Assembly (NCBI RefSeq): GCF_005780165.1
Contig: NZ_VAUV01000003.1
Span: 349,900-413,899 of the forward strand
DNA from: Phragmitibacter flavus
Lineage (GTDB): Bacteria > Verrucomicrobiota > Verrucomicrobiia > Verrucomicrobiales > Verrucomicrobiaceae
DNA length: 64,000 nucleotides
Direction: 5' to 3'
Shown: piece by piece, positions 14,932-23,700 of the stretch
How the letters are laid out: each line of letters starts with the position of its first letter
How positions within the stretch are numbered: the first letter of the stretch is position 1
Translations under genes and position numbers: made by a program
The notes under the pieces: generated by a model
The model's database searches: none
The model's input: only the letters and a program-made list of their open reading frames with translations
What the model was told of the DNA's origin: nothing

Positions 14932-16554
14932 CTAGCGGTTGGGAAGGGTATCTTTATGCAGCAAGAGGATGCGTTGAATCTCTGCGATGGCTTCAGGATT
15001 CGTCTGCGCGCCGTGATCGGATCGAACAACGAACTCTGAATCCACGCCTTCGATATGGGCGCTGTTGTAGGGAACGACTCCGTCGGAACACTTCAAATCG
15101 GTGAGCGGCCGCCCGTCCTTGTTGCCGATGATCGAGTGCATGTGCAGACCGGGTTTGATGGGCATGCGATTGGATTCCACGACAAATCGCGACTTGGAGG
15201 AAAGGTTGTCGATGCTGCTGGGAAGTCCCTTCTCAAGCAATTGTTTGATCAGGCCACTGCGTGGCACATCGCCCTGAAGGAGATCAAAGGTGTTGCCAAG
15301 CACGCGACCGGGCAATCGTATCAAACGTCGGCCAATAGCTCCGGCGAATCCATCGGCCATGCTGCTTCCGCGATGGGGAGTGCAGACGAAGATCACACGG
15401 TCAACATGGGGATTGGGGCTGAATTCGAGGTATTGTCGGAAGTCGTCCAATTCCTCTTGGGTGAGTCCTAACTGGTCGCGTGGTGCTCCAAAAACCTTTA
15501 CCCATAATTGATCGCCGCTGCTCACCAATTGCATTTTGCTGACCAAACCGCCCATGCTGTGGCCGATGAGCACCATGTGGTTCGCGGCCCGATGATTTCC
15601 AATGCGGGTAAATTCCTCATGCAACAGGGTGAGTTGAGCACGGAACTTGGCGGCACTGTAGATGACCGGCACGCCGCTTGGGTAACGAAAGAAAAAGACT
15701 TGATAATTTTTGGCGATTTCGGGGTCGGCTCCCAGAACATTAAACGCATGAAGCCAGGTGACGGGTCGCGACATGAGACCATGCACGCAGATGACGGGAA
15801 TGCGATCACGGGACAGAGGTTCGAGTGAAATGAGGCCCAGTTTGTCGAGAAATTTCTCGCTGTTCCGAAGCGCTCCAAGACCTGACATGCCAAGATTCTT
15901 TTGTTCTGATAACGAATGGATCAATTCGCTTGCTGATGAAAAGTCACTATACAGAGGATGATTGCGGCCAGCGATGGTCGTGGTTTTTTCCGTGCGCGGA
16001 TCATGCACGCGCAGGATGGCTTCGCGAGTCGCGTTGCCTCGGTTGCGAAAGTCGAGAATCACGGTCACGGCGGTCATGTAACCTCCGTCAGATAGAAAGG
16101 GTTCCCTCTTTTTTCGCTCGTCCGAGTAATGCCAGCGGGATACGAAAGCGGCTCCGACACCATCGCGCAACAGGGGTTCGGGAAGGTAGCGTTTGTTGAG
16201 CGGCGCAGCGGGAACCAGTTCGTCAAAGCGCAGGTTTTTCGGCCAGGAGGCAGAGAGTCGATAGGCATGTTCGCCTCCCTGGACGATCATGGTGCGGTCG
16301 CCTGAAGTGGGGCCCTCGCGTTTTTGCCACAGGTCGACGACTTGATTGATGGCGTCCGCATAGTTACGTCGTTGTTCGGGGGTCGAAAGATCACTGGTGC
16401 TCGCAGCCTCAGCGCGCGTCAGCGCATGGACGAACCTTGATGATTCGTCTGCGGCAACGGAGCTTGAAGTCGTCCGTTCTTTGGGGACTATATTGCAGGC
16501 GCTGAGCCCAATTAGGCAAACACCGGCGAAAAGGATGAGAGGTCCGTTCAGCAT
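14932..16554 (-). CDS. Lipoprotein alpha/beta hydrolase (lipase-like), copy A
   Basis: 540 residues with a lipoprotein signal (MLNGPLILFAGVCLIGLSAC, lipobox GLSAC). About 230 residues of envelope-specific N-terminal sequence precede the hydrolase fold. The fold shows IPVICVHGLMSRPVTW (oxyanion strand), LIGHSMGGLVSKM (nucleophile Ser), VIFVCTPHRGS and a late His in VVRSDHGAQTNPEA. The pattern is that of lipases and cutinase-like esterases anchored to the outer membrane. It is in a leftward run with the small lipoprotein and cyclase upstream and hydrolase B downstream. The natural substrate is not evident. Confidence 0.82.
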   Translation of the reverse strand: MLNGPLILFAGVCLIGLSACNIVPKERTTSSSVAADESSRFVHALTRAEAASTSDLSTPEQRRNYADAINQVVDLWQKREGPTSGDRTMIVQGGEHAYRLSASWPKNLRFDELVPAAPLNKRYLPEPLLRDGVGAAFVSRWHYSDERKKREPFLSDGGYMTAVTVILDFRNRGNATREAILRVHDPRTEKTTTIAGRNHPLYSDFSSASELIHSLSEQKNLGMSGLGALRNSEKFLDKLGLISLEPLSRDRIPVICVHGLMSRPVTWLHAFNVLGADPEIAKNYQVFFFRYPSGVPVIYSAAKFRAQLTLLHEEFTRIGNHRAANHMVLIGHSMGGLVSKMQLVSSGDQLWVKVFGAPRDQLGLTQEELDDFRQYLEFSPNPHVDRVIFVCTPHRGSSMADGFAGAIGRRLIRLPGRVLGNTFDLLQGDVPRSGLIKQLLEKGLPSSIDNLSSKSRFVVESNRMPIKPGLHMHSIIGNKDGRPLTDLKCSDGVVPYNSAHIEGVDSEFVVRSDHGAQTNPEAIAEIQRILLLHKDTLPNR

Positions 16555-16587
16555 GGAAAGTTAGGTTGCGCGTGCTTGCTCGCTTGC

Positions 16588-16788
16588 TTAGTGCATGACC
16601 CGGTCGAACCACGCATCGGTTCGCTCCTGCCGAGCATCCAGGCGCATCTCACGTCGCTCTTGAAGATTGGAGTGATTTTGATTGCGACGCTCGAGTCGGT
16701 CTTCGAGTTCGGCATTGCTTGCGCAGGAGCTGAAGCCAAGGACTAGGGTCATCAGCGCGATGGTGAGTTTGAGTGTTGGGATGTTCAT
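16588..16788 (-). CDS. Small lipoprotein of unknown function
   Basis: 66 residues. The N-terminus MNIPTLKLTIALMTLVLGFS ends in the lipobox FSSC, after which about 45 residues are highly charged and probably helical (ELEDRLERRNQNHSN, RREMRLDARQERTDAW). The spacing, 12 bases after the cyclase stop and 33 before hydrolase A, suggests cotranscription. No named family is recognised. The charged helical tail resembles small periplasmic linkers, but no function is assigned. Confidence 0.65.
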   Translation of the reverse strand: MNIPTLKLTIALMTLVLGFSSCASNAELEDRLERRNQNHSNLQERREMRLDARQERTDAWFDRVMH

Positions 16789-16800
16789 GATGGATGTGTA

Positions 16801-18522
16801 TTATTTGGTCAGCATGTGCGAAGAGCCATCCCAATCGGCGGCGGGTGGATTCTCGCGAAAGGTTGCGATGCGTTTCAGGAAGAGCTGAGAAGGCGCATCG
16901 TCAGGGCGCAAGGTGAGGCAGTGTTGAAAGGCGGTTTCGGCTGACGTCCACTCGCGCTGCCGGAATGCGCTCAGTGCAGTTGAAAAGTTTTCGACTAGTT
17001 CACGCAGCGCTGATGAACCATCTTCGCCTGGGAGACCGAGCAATTCAAACAGGCGGGTGGGTTCCGTTTTGCCTTTCACTACCACGGCATCGATTTCGCG
17101 AACCATGATCGCATCGCCTGCCCTTTCGCGTGTGGTTTCGCAAAGCAGGATGCGTGTGCCATAGAGTTGATTGAGATGTTCGAGCCGCGAGGCGACATTC
17201 ACGGCGTCACCCATCACGGTATAACTGCGTGTGTTTTCAGAGCCGATGTTGCCAACGACGACCTCGCCGGTGCTGATGCCGATGCGGATGTTCACGCGCG
17301 GTGGATTGCGCCGCAGACCAGTCAGGTCCGGCAGTTCCTTGGCAAGTGTCCCGATGGCACTTATCTCATCGAGAGCTGCACGACAGGCCAGCAATGCTGA
17401 GTCCGCTGCTTGCGTGAAAGGTGGTCCCCAGAAGGCCATCACGGCATCGCCAATGAATTTGTCGATAACTCCATCGTGACCTTGAATCGCGGCAGCCTGC
17501 AGGGTGAAATGTCGATTGATGAGATTGACGAGGTTGGTGGCCGTGAGGTGTTCGCCGATGTCGGTGAACCCGACCAAGTCAGAAAAGCTGATGGTCATCT
17601 CCTGCCGTTCCGCTCCGGAATCTTTAAGGGCGGGACTGCTGATGATGCGGGCAAGGATGCGTGGATCGACATACTTTCCGAAGGTGCTGCGCATCTCCTC
17701 TTTAAGGCGCAGCTCGCCGACAAAATAATTAAATGCCTGAGTGACGGCTCCGACTTCATCGCGCGATTGCACGGCCAATTGCACGGTGAGATCGCCACCC
17801 TGAACCTGTCCGATGCCGGTGACCAACGAGCGCACGGGGCGGACCAGCCGCGAGGTGATCAGCGCGGCGAGACTCAGACCCAGGGCAACGGAAACGAGTG
17901 TCGCAGCGATGCTCAACCATAACATGCGTTTGTGTTGTCCCGCAGCATGGGCGGCGGCCATATCAATGATGGCATGGACCCCTTGCTGAACCTCGTCGCG
18001 TCGGTTTTGCAGCGCGACTTGAATATCATCCAGCAAAACCAACAAGGGCTCGGCTTGGGTTGCTTCTCCACGTCGAGCCATCTCGAGCACCTCCTGCTGC
18101 CGGGTGTTGACAATGGAATGGGCGGTGGCAATGCCCTCGGTCTGGGCGCGGATACGCTCGAAGGATTGGATGAATCGGCTGTCAATGCCGACAAGGTCGA
18201 GGATTCTTTTGGTCTCGCCGAGATGGACATCGATTTGAGCCGTGAACTTCTCGAAGTCGACCGTGGCTTCCGTGAGTGCGGCGTCCCTCCCCTCGTCCGC
18301 TGATAGGGCGGCAAACGAACGTTCGAAAGCGATGCGCTGTCTCAGTCCGGCTTCGTTCAAATTGACGAGTGCATCCTGGAGGGGTTGGTAGGTTTGCCTA
18401 AAATCACGGAGAGTTTGCGTGATTGAAGAGGCCTGCACGAGAAGGAACGTGACCAGCGCCATCATGATCGTGACCAGCACGAGGGCCAGTCCGAAAATTT
18501 TTGCGGCGATGCTGGATTTCAT
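16801..18522 (-). CDS. Membrane-bound class III adenylate/guanylate cyclase with HAMP domain
   Basis: 573 residues from the ATG at 18522 (a start at 18588 would overlap the upstream gene). It has a membrane helix at about 8-30, a periplasmic four-helix sensor-like domain (30-195), a second helix (about 200-222), HAMP (LVRPVRSLVTGIGQVQGG), and then the catalytic domain. Metal-binding Asp residues lie in SFSDLVGFTD and KFIGDAVMAFWG; the substrate and transition-state region reads YTVMGDAVNVASRLE with Asn and Arg present. The active site looks intact. Specificity (cAMP is likelier) is inferred from the Lys/Asp positions. The C-terminal 80 residues are TPR-like (WTSAETAFQHCLTLRPDDAP). It sits in the export/lipase array and may couple envelope state to a cyclic nucleotide. 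Confidence 0.88.
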   Translation of the reverse strand: MKSSIAAKIFGLALVLVTIMMALVTFLLVQASSITQTLRDFRQTYQPLQDALVNLNEAGLRQRIAFERSFAALSADEGRDAALTEATVDFEKFTAQIDVHLGETKRILDLVGIDSRFIQSFERIRAQTEGIATAHSIVNTRQQEVLEMARRGEATQAEPLLVLLDDIQVALQNRRDEVQQGVHAIIDMAAAHAAGQHKRMLWLSIAATLVSVALGLSLAALITSRLVRPVRSLVTGIGQVQGGDLTVQLAVQSRDEVGAVTQAFNYFVGELRLKEEMRSTFGKYVDPRILARIISSPALKDSGAERQEMTISFSDLVGFTDIGEHLTATNLVNLINRHFTLQAAAIQGHDGVIDKFIGDAVMAFWGPPFTQAADSALLACRAALDEISAIGTLAKELPDLTGLRRNPPRVNIRIGISTGEVVVGNIGSENTRSYTVMGDAVNVASRLEHLNQLYGTRILLCETTRERAGDAIMVREIDAVVVKGKTEPTRLFELLGLPGEDGSSALRELVENFSTALSAFRQREWTSAETAFQHCLTLRPDDAPSQLFLKRIATFRENPPAADWDGSSHMLTK

Positions 18523-18545
18523 GGTTGTCGTAATCAGCCTACCTA

Positions 18546-18932
18546 TCAGGAGACCTTGGAGGCCTTGGCATTTTGAATGCGGCCCCACAATCCGGTGATG
18601 GTGGTTTGCGCCGCCGCCGTGAGTTCTTCGATGCTTTTGCCGGAGGGGAGATCGGCTTCGATGACCGGGTCTCCCGACAATCCATCCAACAGCATGACCG
18701 CCTCGGCAGCATCATTGTAAAGGAACTGTTCCTTCTCCGCTTCAGACAGGACAAACACAGCCAGGTTGATGACCCATGTGCCGTCCTTGCGAAGAAGGAA
18801 ACGATCCTGTTTTAAGGTCATGCTTCCAGGGGGAGATCCTGTCTGCCGAATCAGAAACGGTCCTCGCTGGTTTGGGCCATAGCCGAGATTGAGCAATTCA
18901 CATTGGTGATAGGAGTTGGATATGGTGGGCAT
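18546..18932 (-). CDS. Conserved-looking hypothetical protein
   Basis: 128 residues, soluble, without a signal or membrane segment. It has an acidic middle (LSEAEKEQFLYNDAAEAVML) and a C-terminal helix (SIEELTAAAQTTITGLWGRI). I do not recognise the family. It lies 23 bases upstream of the cyclase start and downstream of the outer-membrane factor and a 56-residue small gene, all leftward, so it is probably part of the same transcript. Codon use resembles its neighbours. Confidence 0.6.
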   Translation of the reverse strand: MPTISNSYHQCELLNLGYGPNQRGPFLIRQTGSPPGSMTLKQDRFLLRKDGTWVINLAVFVLSEAEKEQFLYNDAAEAVMLLDGLSGDPVIEADLPSGKSIEELTAAAQTTITGLWGRIQNAKASKVS

Positions 18933-18980
18933 GGCATTCGAGTTACAGGATTCAACTGCTGGATGATTTCAGTGCGACGG

Positions 18981-19151
18981 TCATCTCGGGAAAAACACTT
19001 GGGCGGCTTCGCTCAAGATGTCGCAATTCTTGACGGCTTCATAAATGGGATCGGGCTCCCCACGACTGCGGGCCAGTAGATGGCAGGCGCTGATGGCCTC
19101 AAAACTGGGGTTAAGCGAACCGAGCATGGGGAATCGTTCCCCTTTGCTCAT
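18981..19151 (-). CDS. Possible small protein (56 residues)
   Basis: An intact ATG-to-TGA frame between the outer-membrane factor and the 128-residue gene, encoding a compact, mostly helical protein (starts MSKGERFPMLGSLNPSFEAI, ends CDILSEAAQVFFPR). It has two cysteines, no signal and no recognised family. It fills an otherwise empty 269-base gap on the same strand as its neighbours. There is no clear Shine-Dalgarno, so the call rests on an open frame and context only. Confidence 0.4.
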   Translation of the reverse strand: MSKGERFPMLGSLNPSFEAISACHLLARSRGEPDPIYEAVKNCDILSEAAQVFFPR

Positions 19152-19201
19152 GTTGATGTTTGTTGGTTGAACTGATGATTGATGGAATGGTAGGGTCGAA
19201 G

Positions 19202-20692
19202 TTACTTGTCGGACTTTTCAGCGCTGAATCCGCCGCCCAAGGCCAAGTGAAGATTCACCCGTTCGCGCAAACGCGAGGCGCGGATTTGGGCGAGCTGAAT
19301 TTTAGCTGCCAGAGACTCTCCGGAGAGACGCAGCACGACGAACATGTCGGCCTTGCCGGTATCGAACTGGTCGCGGGAGAGCCGCACGGTTTCACCGCTA
19401 GCAGTTACCATTTCGGAAAGGACACCCTCGCGAAGGCGCAGGGTGCGTTCGTTGGTCAGTGACGTTTCCACATCCTCAAATGCCCGCAATGCCGTGCCGG
19501 TGTAGGCTGCCATGGCTGCTCTCTGCTCGGCTTTGCGAACGTCCTCTACCGCTTTGAGTTCACCGCCGAAGAAGATGGGTTGGGTGACACTGGAGCCTAG
19601 GGTCCACATGAACGAATCCAGTGCGCCCACTCCATCAAGCTGGGCGGATCCGATGCCTCCGGTTGCCGTTAAAGCGAAGCGTGGCAGGCGCGCTGCCTTG
19701 GCTTCCTTGGCGCGGTGAAACGCGGCTGCCACACGGCGTTCCGCAGCGATCACATCAGGACGGCGCTCCAGCAATTGCGAAGGCAATCCAGCAGGGACGT
19801 TGCGCGGAAGGGATGGGAACTGACTGCTGGTCTTGAGATTGCCTGCGGGATATTCGCCGACAAGAACCTCGATAGCCCGCACGGCCTGCTCTCTTGCGCC
19901 TTCGGCGGTATGCAGCACATCCTTGGCTCCGGCCACGCGAGTATTGACTTGGGCCATTTCGAAGTCGCTGGCCACTCCTTGTTCTTTACGAACTTCGAAC
20001 AGCTTCAGGAAGTCATCGTAGAGGGAAAGCGTTTCGCGAGCGTTGGCGGCTTGTTGAGAGGCTTCAATGGCGGAAAACCAGGCGCGCGCGGTTTGGGCTG
20101 CCAGTGATTGCCGGGCAAATTCGTAGTCGGCAGCGAGGGCTTCGCTATCGCTTTTCGCGGCGGCACGTTTGTTGCGCACGCGGCCCCACACATCAGCCTC
20201 CCATGAGGCACCAATTCCAAGACCATAGACCCATTGCTGCGAGGAACTGTCGATGCTGCGAGTGTCCGCTCCTGCGGTTTCCACTCCACGGCCCAGACCG
20301 CCAAGGTTTGGCGCATCCAATCCGAGTCCGAGGTCTCCACTTAGCTCGCGTCCGTGGCGTTCACCGATGGCACCACCGGCCACACGGGGATAGAGGGCTG
20401 CGCGGGCAATGCGCACGGCGGCTTGTGAAGCTTCGACCTTTGCGGCGGCGGCCACGAGATCGGGATTTCTCTCCAGCGCTTGTTGAACTAATTTGGTAAG
20501 GCGTGGATCGCCGAAACCGCGAATCCAGTTAGGCACCACGGGGCCGCTTTGGGTCGTTCCGGTCCATTGATCGGGAATTTTTCCCTTGGCACGATCCGTC
20601 AGAATGTCGGACCATCCCGGCGGCGTTTTTAAAGCGCAGCCAGTAAGTGCCGAACACGACACGAGGACATAAAAGAAAGAGTTTTTCATCAT
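19202..20692 (-). CDS. Outer-membrane efflux lipoprotein (TolC/NodT family)
   Basis: 496 residues from ATG 20692 (a second ATG follows at 20689; a start at 20737 would overlap hlyD). The signal ends in lipobox LTGC (VSCSALTGCALKTPPGW), as in NodT/OprM-type factors. Two duplicated OEP halves are visible, with long coiled-coil helices (YEFARQSLAAQTARAWFSAI, AYTGTALRAFEDVETSLTNE). The trimer should form the outer-membrane channel of an exporter with the HlyD-like protein encoded 20 bases upstream. No inner-membrane pump gene lies beside it, which is unusual for this family. Confidence 0.9.
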   Translation of the reverse strand: MMKNSFFYVLVSCSALTGCALKTPPGWSDILTDRAKGKIPDQWTGTTQSGPVVPNWIRGFGDPRLTKLVQQALERNPDLVAAAAKVEASQAAVRIARAALYPRVAGGAIGERHGRELSGDLGLGLDAPNLGGLGRGVETAGADTRSIDSSSQQWVYGLGIGASWEADVWGRVRNKRAAAKSDSEALAADYEFARQSLAAQTARAWFSAIEASQQAANARETLSLYDDFLKLFEVRKEQGVASDFEMAQVNTRVAGAKDVLHTAEGAREQAVRAIEVLVGEYPAGNLKTSSQFPSLPRNVPAGLPSQLLERRPDVIAAERRVAAAFHRAKEAKAARLPRFALTATGGIGSAQLDGVGALDSFMWTLGSSVTQPIFFGGELKAVEDVRKAEQRAAMAAYTGTALRAFEDVETSLTNERTLRLREGVLSEMVTASGETVRLSRDQFDTGKADMFVVLRLSGESLAAKIQLAQIRASRLRERVNLHLALGGGFSAEKSDK

Positions 20693-20712
20693 CGGAGACG
20701 ATTCGATTCGAC

Positions 20713-21894
20713 TTAGTGAAGTTTGAGAATCAGCCAATCCAGCTTGGTGCCGACACGGACCATGACCTTGCGAATGATGTGGAGCATGGCACCCGAATCA
20801 GTGAACACGGCACCGGCACCTGAGGCACCTGCGGCAAGCAAAACATCCTTGTCCTTGCCATCAAGCAAAAGCCGAACCGCAAATTTTCCAGCGGGCATGG
20901 GTTGCGTCATTTGTCCGGGGATGGTTCCTGAGATGGGCAACTGACCTGTGCCGGAGGCCCAGATGATCGAATCCACCTTGCATTTAAAAATGCGGTTGGG
21001 ATGCGTGTGGAGGGAGATTTCCGCTTCGTTGCCGGACTTGATGGTGCGCAGCTCATTTTGGCTGAAGAGCATCAGCACCCATTGTTTGTTCTCCACAAAG
21101 CTGAGCGACGGCATGGTGGGGAACGCGGTGACCGTTGAACCCTCGCGAAGTTGAAGGTTCACCGCTGTGCCGTCGGTGGGGGCAAATACGGTGCATTCGG
21201 CTACTTTCCATTTTGCTTCGGCGAGATCCGCCTCTGCTGCTGCCAGCTCGGCACGCGCCTGGGCAATGGTCGCCAGTTCACCATCAGGCATCTTGGCGGC
21301 GAGTTGTTGGACGACTTGTGATTCGCTGGCTACCGCAGAGGCGAGTTCCGCTTCCAGAGCTTTCAGATCCGACAAGGCCTTTTCCCAGTCAAACTTCGAT
21401 CCTGCACCACGATCCGCCAGTTCCTTGGTTTGGCTTTCGCGCTTGCGCGCGAGCTCTACATTGGCTTCAACGGCTTGTTTCTTTGCTATGACCGATTGAA
21501 GCTGAAGCTCCAACTGTCGTTGTGCCGCTTCTGCGACCACGACGGCTCCTTTGAGTCGCACCGTTTTTGCCTCAAGCGACTTGGCTTGCTGCTCATACGG
21601 CGTGGGATCAATTTTGAAAAGCACCTGACCCTTGCTGATGGGACGATCTGGCTCAATGGGCACGTCAACCACACGACCTGAGACTCGCGGCACGATCTGC
21701 ACCACATAATTGATGACCCGCACATCATGGGACGAAGGAGCGAAAATGTTAAGTAGAAGAATCGTCATCATCAACCCGACCACGGGCAGGGTAACCACGA
21801 TCACCTGACTAACAAAAGTCCAGGGCAGCCACTTAAACCTGAAGAAGATGAGCCAGACGAAAAATGAATAGATGAGTAGTAAAAGGATTTCCAT
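20713..21894 (-). CDS. HlyD-family membrane fusion protein (YibH/EmrA-like)
   Basis: 393 residues with two closely spaced N-terminal membrane helices (about 3-20 and 28-50) rather than one. The biotinyl-lipoyl half-motifs follow (VPRVSGRVVDVPIEPDRPIS and FAPTDGTAVNLQLREGS), flanking an alpha-helical hairpin (about 95-205), then a beta-barrel domain. It is expected to bridge the inner membrane to the adjacent outer-membrane factor. Its ATG overlaps the stop of the DUF3302 gene (TAATG), so the two are translationally coupled. The same pairing (DUF3302 plus HlyD) is known as yibI-yibH in E. coli. Transported substrate unknown. Confidence 0.88.
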   Translation of the reverse strand: MEILLLLIYSFFVWLIFFRFKWLPWTFVSQVIVVTLPVVGLMMTILLLNIFAPSSHDVRVINYVVQIVPRVSGRVVDVPIEPDRPISKGQVLFKIDPTPYEQQAKSLEAKTVRLKGAVVVAEAAQRQLELQLQSVIAKKQAVEANVELARKRESQTKELADRGAGSKFDWEKALSDLKALEAELASAVASESQVVQQLAAKMPDGELATIAQARAELAAAEADLAEAKWKVAECTVFAPTDGTAVNLQLREGSTVTAFPTMPSLSFVENKQWVLMLFSQNELRTIKSGNEAEISLHTHPNRIFKCKVDSIIWASGTGQLPISGTIPGQMTQPMPAGKFAVRLLLDGKDKDVLLAAGASGAGAVFTDSGAMLHIIRKVMVRVGTKLDWLILKLH

Positions 21895-22382
21895 TATGCT
21901 TTCCTCCCTTTGAGGTTGCTGGCGGCAAGTTGTGCTTCGAGTGTCGCGATCTGATCGCGAAGTTTTTGGGTCTCGTCATTGGCCACAAGAGGTGCGTCTT
22001 TTTTATTGCCATGATGGCCGACGCTTTCATCGACATCGGTGCCGTAAGCCAGTTTATGCAGGACGGGTTTTGAGTAGGCCCAAAGCCAGGCTAGGGGCCA
22101 TAGCAGTCCACCGAAAAACAGCGACAGCAGGCACAGGCATTGGATGGCTGGCGTTTGCGGATGTTTCTTTTTCTCCGCGATCTTTTCAGGCATGATGTGC
22201 AGAATAAGGAACACTCCGATCAGCACAATGGGTGCAATGATGAGTGCCAGCCAGCTCATGCCTTCGGCGACTTTGTCGAGTGCTTCACCTTTAAACAATG
22301 AGGCGTGCGCTGAAGCGGGGCAAGCTAGCAAGCCAGCACTAAAGACAAAAAAATGGCGACGGATAAAGTTAAACGGCTTCAT
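21894..22382 (-). CDS. DUF3302 inner-membrane protein (YibI-like)
   Basis: 162 residues: an N-terminal signal-like segment, then two membrane helices (WLALIIAPIVLIGVFLILHI and CLCLLSLFFGGLLWPLAWLW) separated by a basic loop (EKIAEKKKH). A C-terminal acidic/His-containing tail has a predicted coiled coil (KLRDQIATLEAQLAASNLKG). This matches DUF3302, whose members sit beside HlyD-type genes in many Gram-negatives. The stop overlaps the hlyD start. Its role is probably as a small inner-membrane partner of the fusion protein; this is inferred from context. Confidence 0.82.
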   Translation of the reverse strand: MKPFNFIRRHFFVFSAGLLACPASAHASLFKGEALDKVAEGMSWLALIIAPIVLIGVFLILHIMPEKIAEKKKHPQTPAIQCLCLLSLFFGGLLWPLAWLWAYSKPVLHKLAYGTDVDESVGHHGNKKDAPLVANDETQKLRDQIATLEAQLAASNLKGRKA

Positions 22383-22403
22383 GGAGTTTGAATGGGGTGG
22401 TCT

Positions 22404-22793
22404 TTAGTAGATATCGACATCAAAAGATCCAACGGGAGGGGGAGGTGCGGGGTAGCCGTTGTTTGATTCGATGTTGATATAAACCGTGCGACCCATGTGC
22501 ATGTAGGGGTAATAGAAGCGAGGGCCAACGCGGTAATAACTGTAGCCCCGATACGCATACGCTGCGGCACCGACCGGCAGTCCATAGACTGCACGGCGCC
22601 GTGTGCGGGACACCTGCCGGCCTGTTTGTCGCGCCATGCGTGCCCCTTGACGGCCTGCAGCGCGGTCGCGTGGCAGGGCTTGCGATTCTGATGGCGCAAG
22701 AACCACGCTAATTGCGGCGCCTACGGTCAGAAGCGGAAGGGATTCGCCAACGACCATCCAGGCAGAGATGAAGAAAACTAGAATGCGTTTCAT
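22404..22793 (-). CDS. Exported hypothetical protein, Arg-rich then Tyr/Pro-rich
   Basis: 129 residues. A signal peptide (about 1-40, ending APSESQA) precedes an Arg-rich stretch (GRQVSRTRRRAVYG) and a Tyr/Gly/Pro-rich C-terminal half (YAYRGYSYYRVGPRFYYPYM, then PAPPPPVGSFDVDIY). No domain is recognised; small secreted proteins of this composition often accompany DUF2092/DUF3302 genes. It is 21 bases upstream of the DUF3302 gene and 37 bases downstream of the DUF2092 gene on the same strand. Confidence 0.65.
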   Translation of the reverse strand: MKRILVFFISAWMVVGESLPLLTVGAAISVVLAPSESQALPRDRAAGRQGARMARQTGRQVSRTRRRAVYGLPVGAAAYAYRGYSYYRVGPRFYYPYMHMGRTVYINIESNNGYPAPPPPVGSFDVDIY

Positions 22794-22830
22794 GATGGGG
22801 AAGTTTATAGTTTGTTCAGGGTTGAGCGGC

Positions 22831-23586
22831 TCAATCAGCCAGAGGGATCATTTCAATGGCCCGACTTCCAGAAGGGATTTTGGCGGTGAGGTCACTGTCG
22901 GTCACGGAGGCATCCAACTCCCATTGCGTCATGGTCGCCGACATCTTCAAAGGAGCGCCGCCTTCGCCGTTGGGATGGGTAACGGAGATTTGACGTGGCA
23001 GGCTGTCGGCTTTGGCCACCCACAGTTCCCAAGCAAAACCTTCCTGTTCGAAGGCCATGTGGTCGCACTCCACTCCGCCAACTTTGTCGAGGCCGATGTA
23101 TTTGACTGATGTGACGCCTTCCAACAAAAAGGTGTGCGGATCGTTGACCAGCAGTTCAGCCACGGGCGGGATGAAACCATAAGTGTGCTGGATTTGTCTC
23201 ACCGCTCCATCGAGATCGGCGGACGCTTTGACAATGCTGTGGGTGTCTGATGTGTGATCAATCAAGGTCAGCGTGCCATTGTCGAAGCCGATGGTGCGAG
23301 CTCCCAAACTCGTCTTGGCATTTGCCAGCAGTTGACCGGGTCTGCGCACAACGACGCTTCCGGTGGCACGTTCGGCGACGGGTGCTCCGGCGTAGAATCC
23401 TGAAGAAGTTTCGCGGGTAGCCTTTACGCGGATGGTCTTCGCCGAGGCAAGTTTATCGGACATGGCTTGAAGCACTGAATCCGTTTTCGGATCGAGCTTG
23501 GCCATCGATGTGGTTGAAGCGCATGAGGCCAGGAAACTGCCTCCCACCAGGGCCAAGATCGCGTGAAGAAAGGGAAAACGTTTCAT
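22831..23586 (-). CDS. DUF2092-family lipoprotein (LolA/LppX-like fold)
   Basis: 251 residues with a lipoprotein signal (MKRFPFLHAILALVGGSFLA, lipobox LASC). The mature part matches DUF2092: VLQAMSDKLASAKTIRVKAT, then RPGQLLANAKTSLGARTIGF, FLLEGVTSVKYIGLDKVGGV and MTQWELDASVTDSDLTAKIP. DUF2092 proteins share the half-barrel fold of LolA-like lipid carriers, so an envelope lipid- or hydrophobe-binding role is plausible, but that is inference. It heads the exporter gene run, downstream of the two-component genes. Confidence 0.82.
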   Translation of the reverse strand: MKRFPFLHAILALVGGSFLASCASTTSMAKLDPKTDSVLQAMSDKLASAKTIRVKATRETSSGFYAGAPVAERATGSVVVRRPGQLLANAKTSLGARTIGFDNGTLTLIDHTSDTHSIVKASADLDGAVRQIQHTYGFIPPVAELLVNDPHTFLLEGVTSVKYIGLDKVGGVECDHMAFEQEGFAWELWVAKADSLPRQISVTHPNGEGGAPLKMSATMTQWELDASVTDSDLTAKIPSGSRAIEMIPLAD

Positions 23587-23644
23587 GATGGAATTCGGAA
23601 GTGGCTATTCGGTGTATCAAAAAAACACATCAGGGCCGCAGCGG

Positions 23645-23663
23645 CTATCGGACCTTGGTCTTA
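23645..23663. repeat. 19-bp direct repeat, downstream copy
   Basis: Nineteen bases identical to 24131-24149, in the same orientation, lying 37 bases beyond the stop of the receiver-only regulator. The flanking bases differ on both sides. The other copy encodes the last codons and stop of the FixJ-like gene. Together the two copies bracket the receiver-only gene. Confidence 0.75.
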
Positions 23664-23700
23664 TAAAGTTGGTTATTTGGTTTAGCGTGAGTGATCGAAG

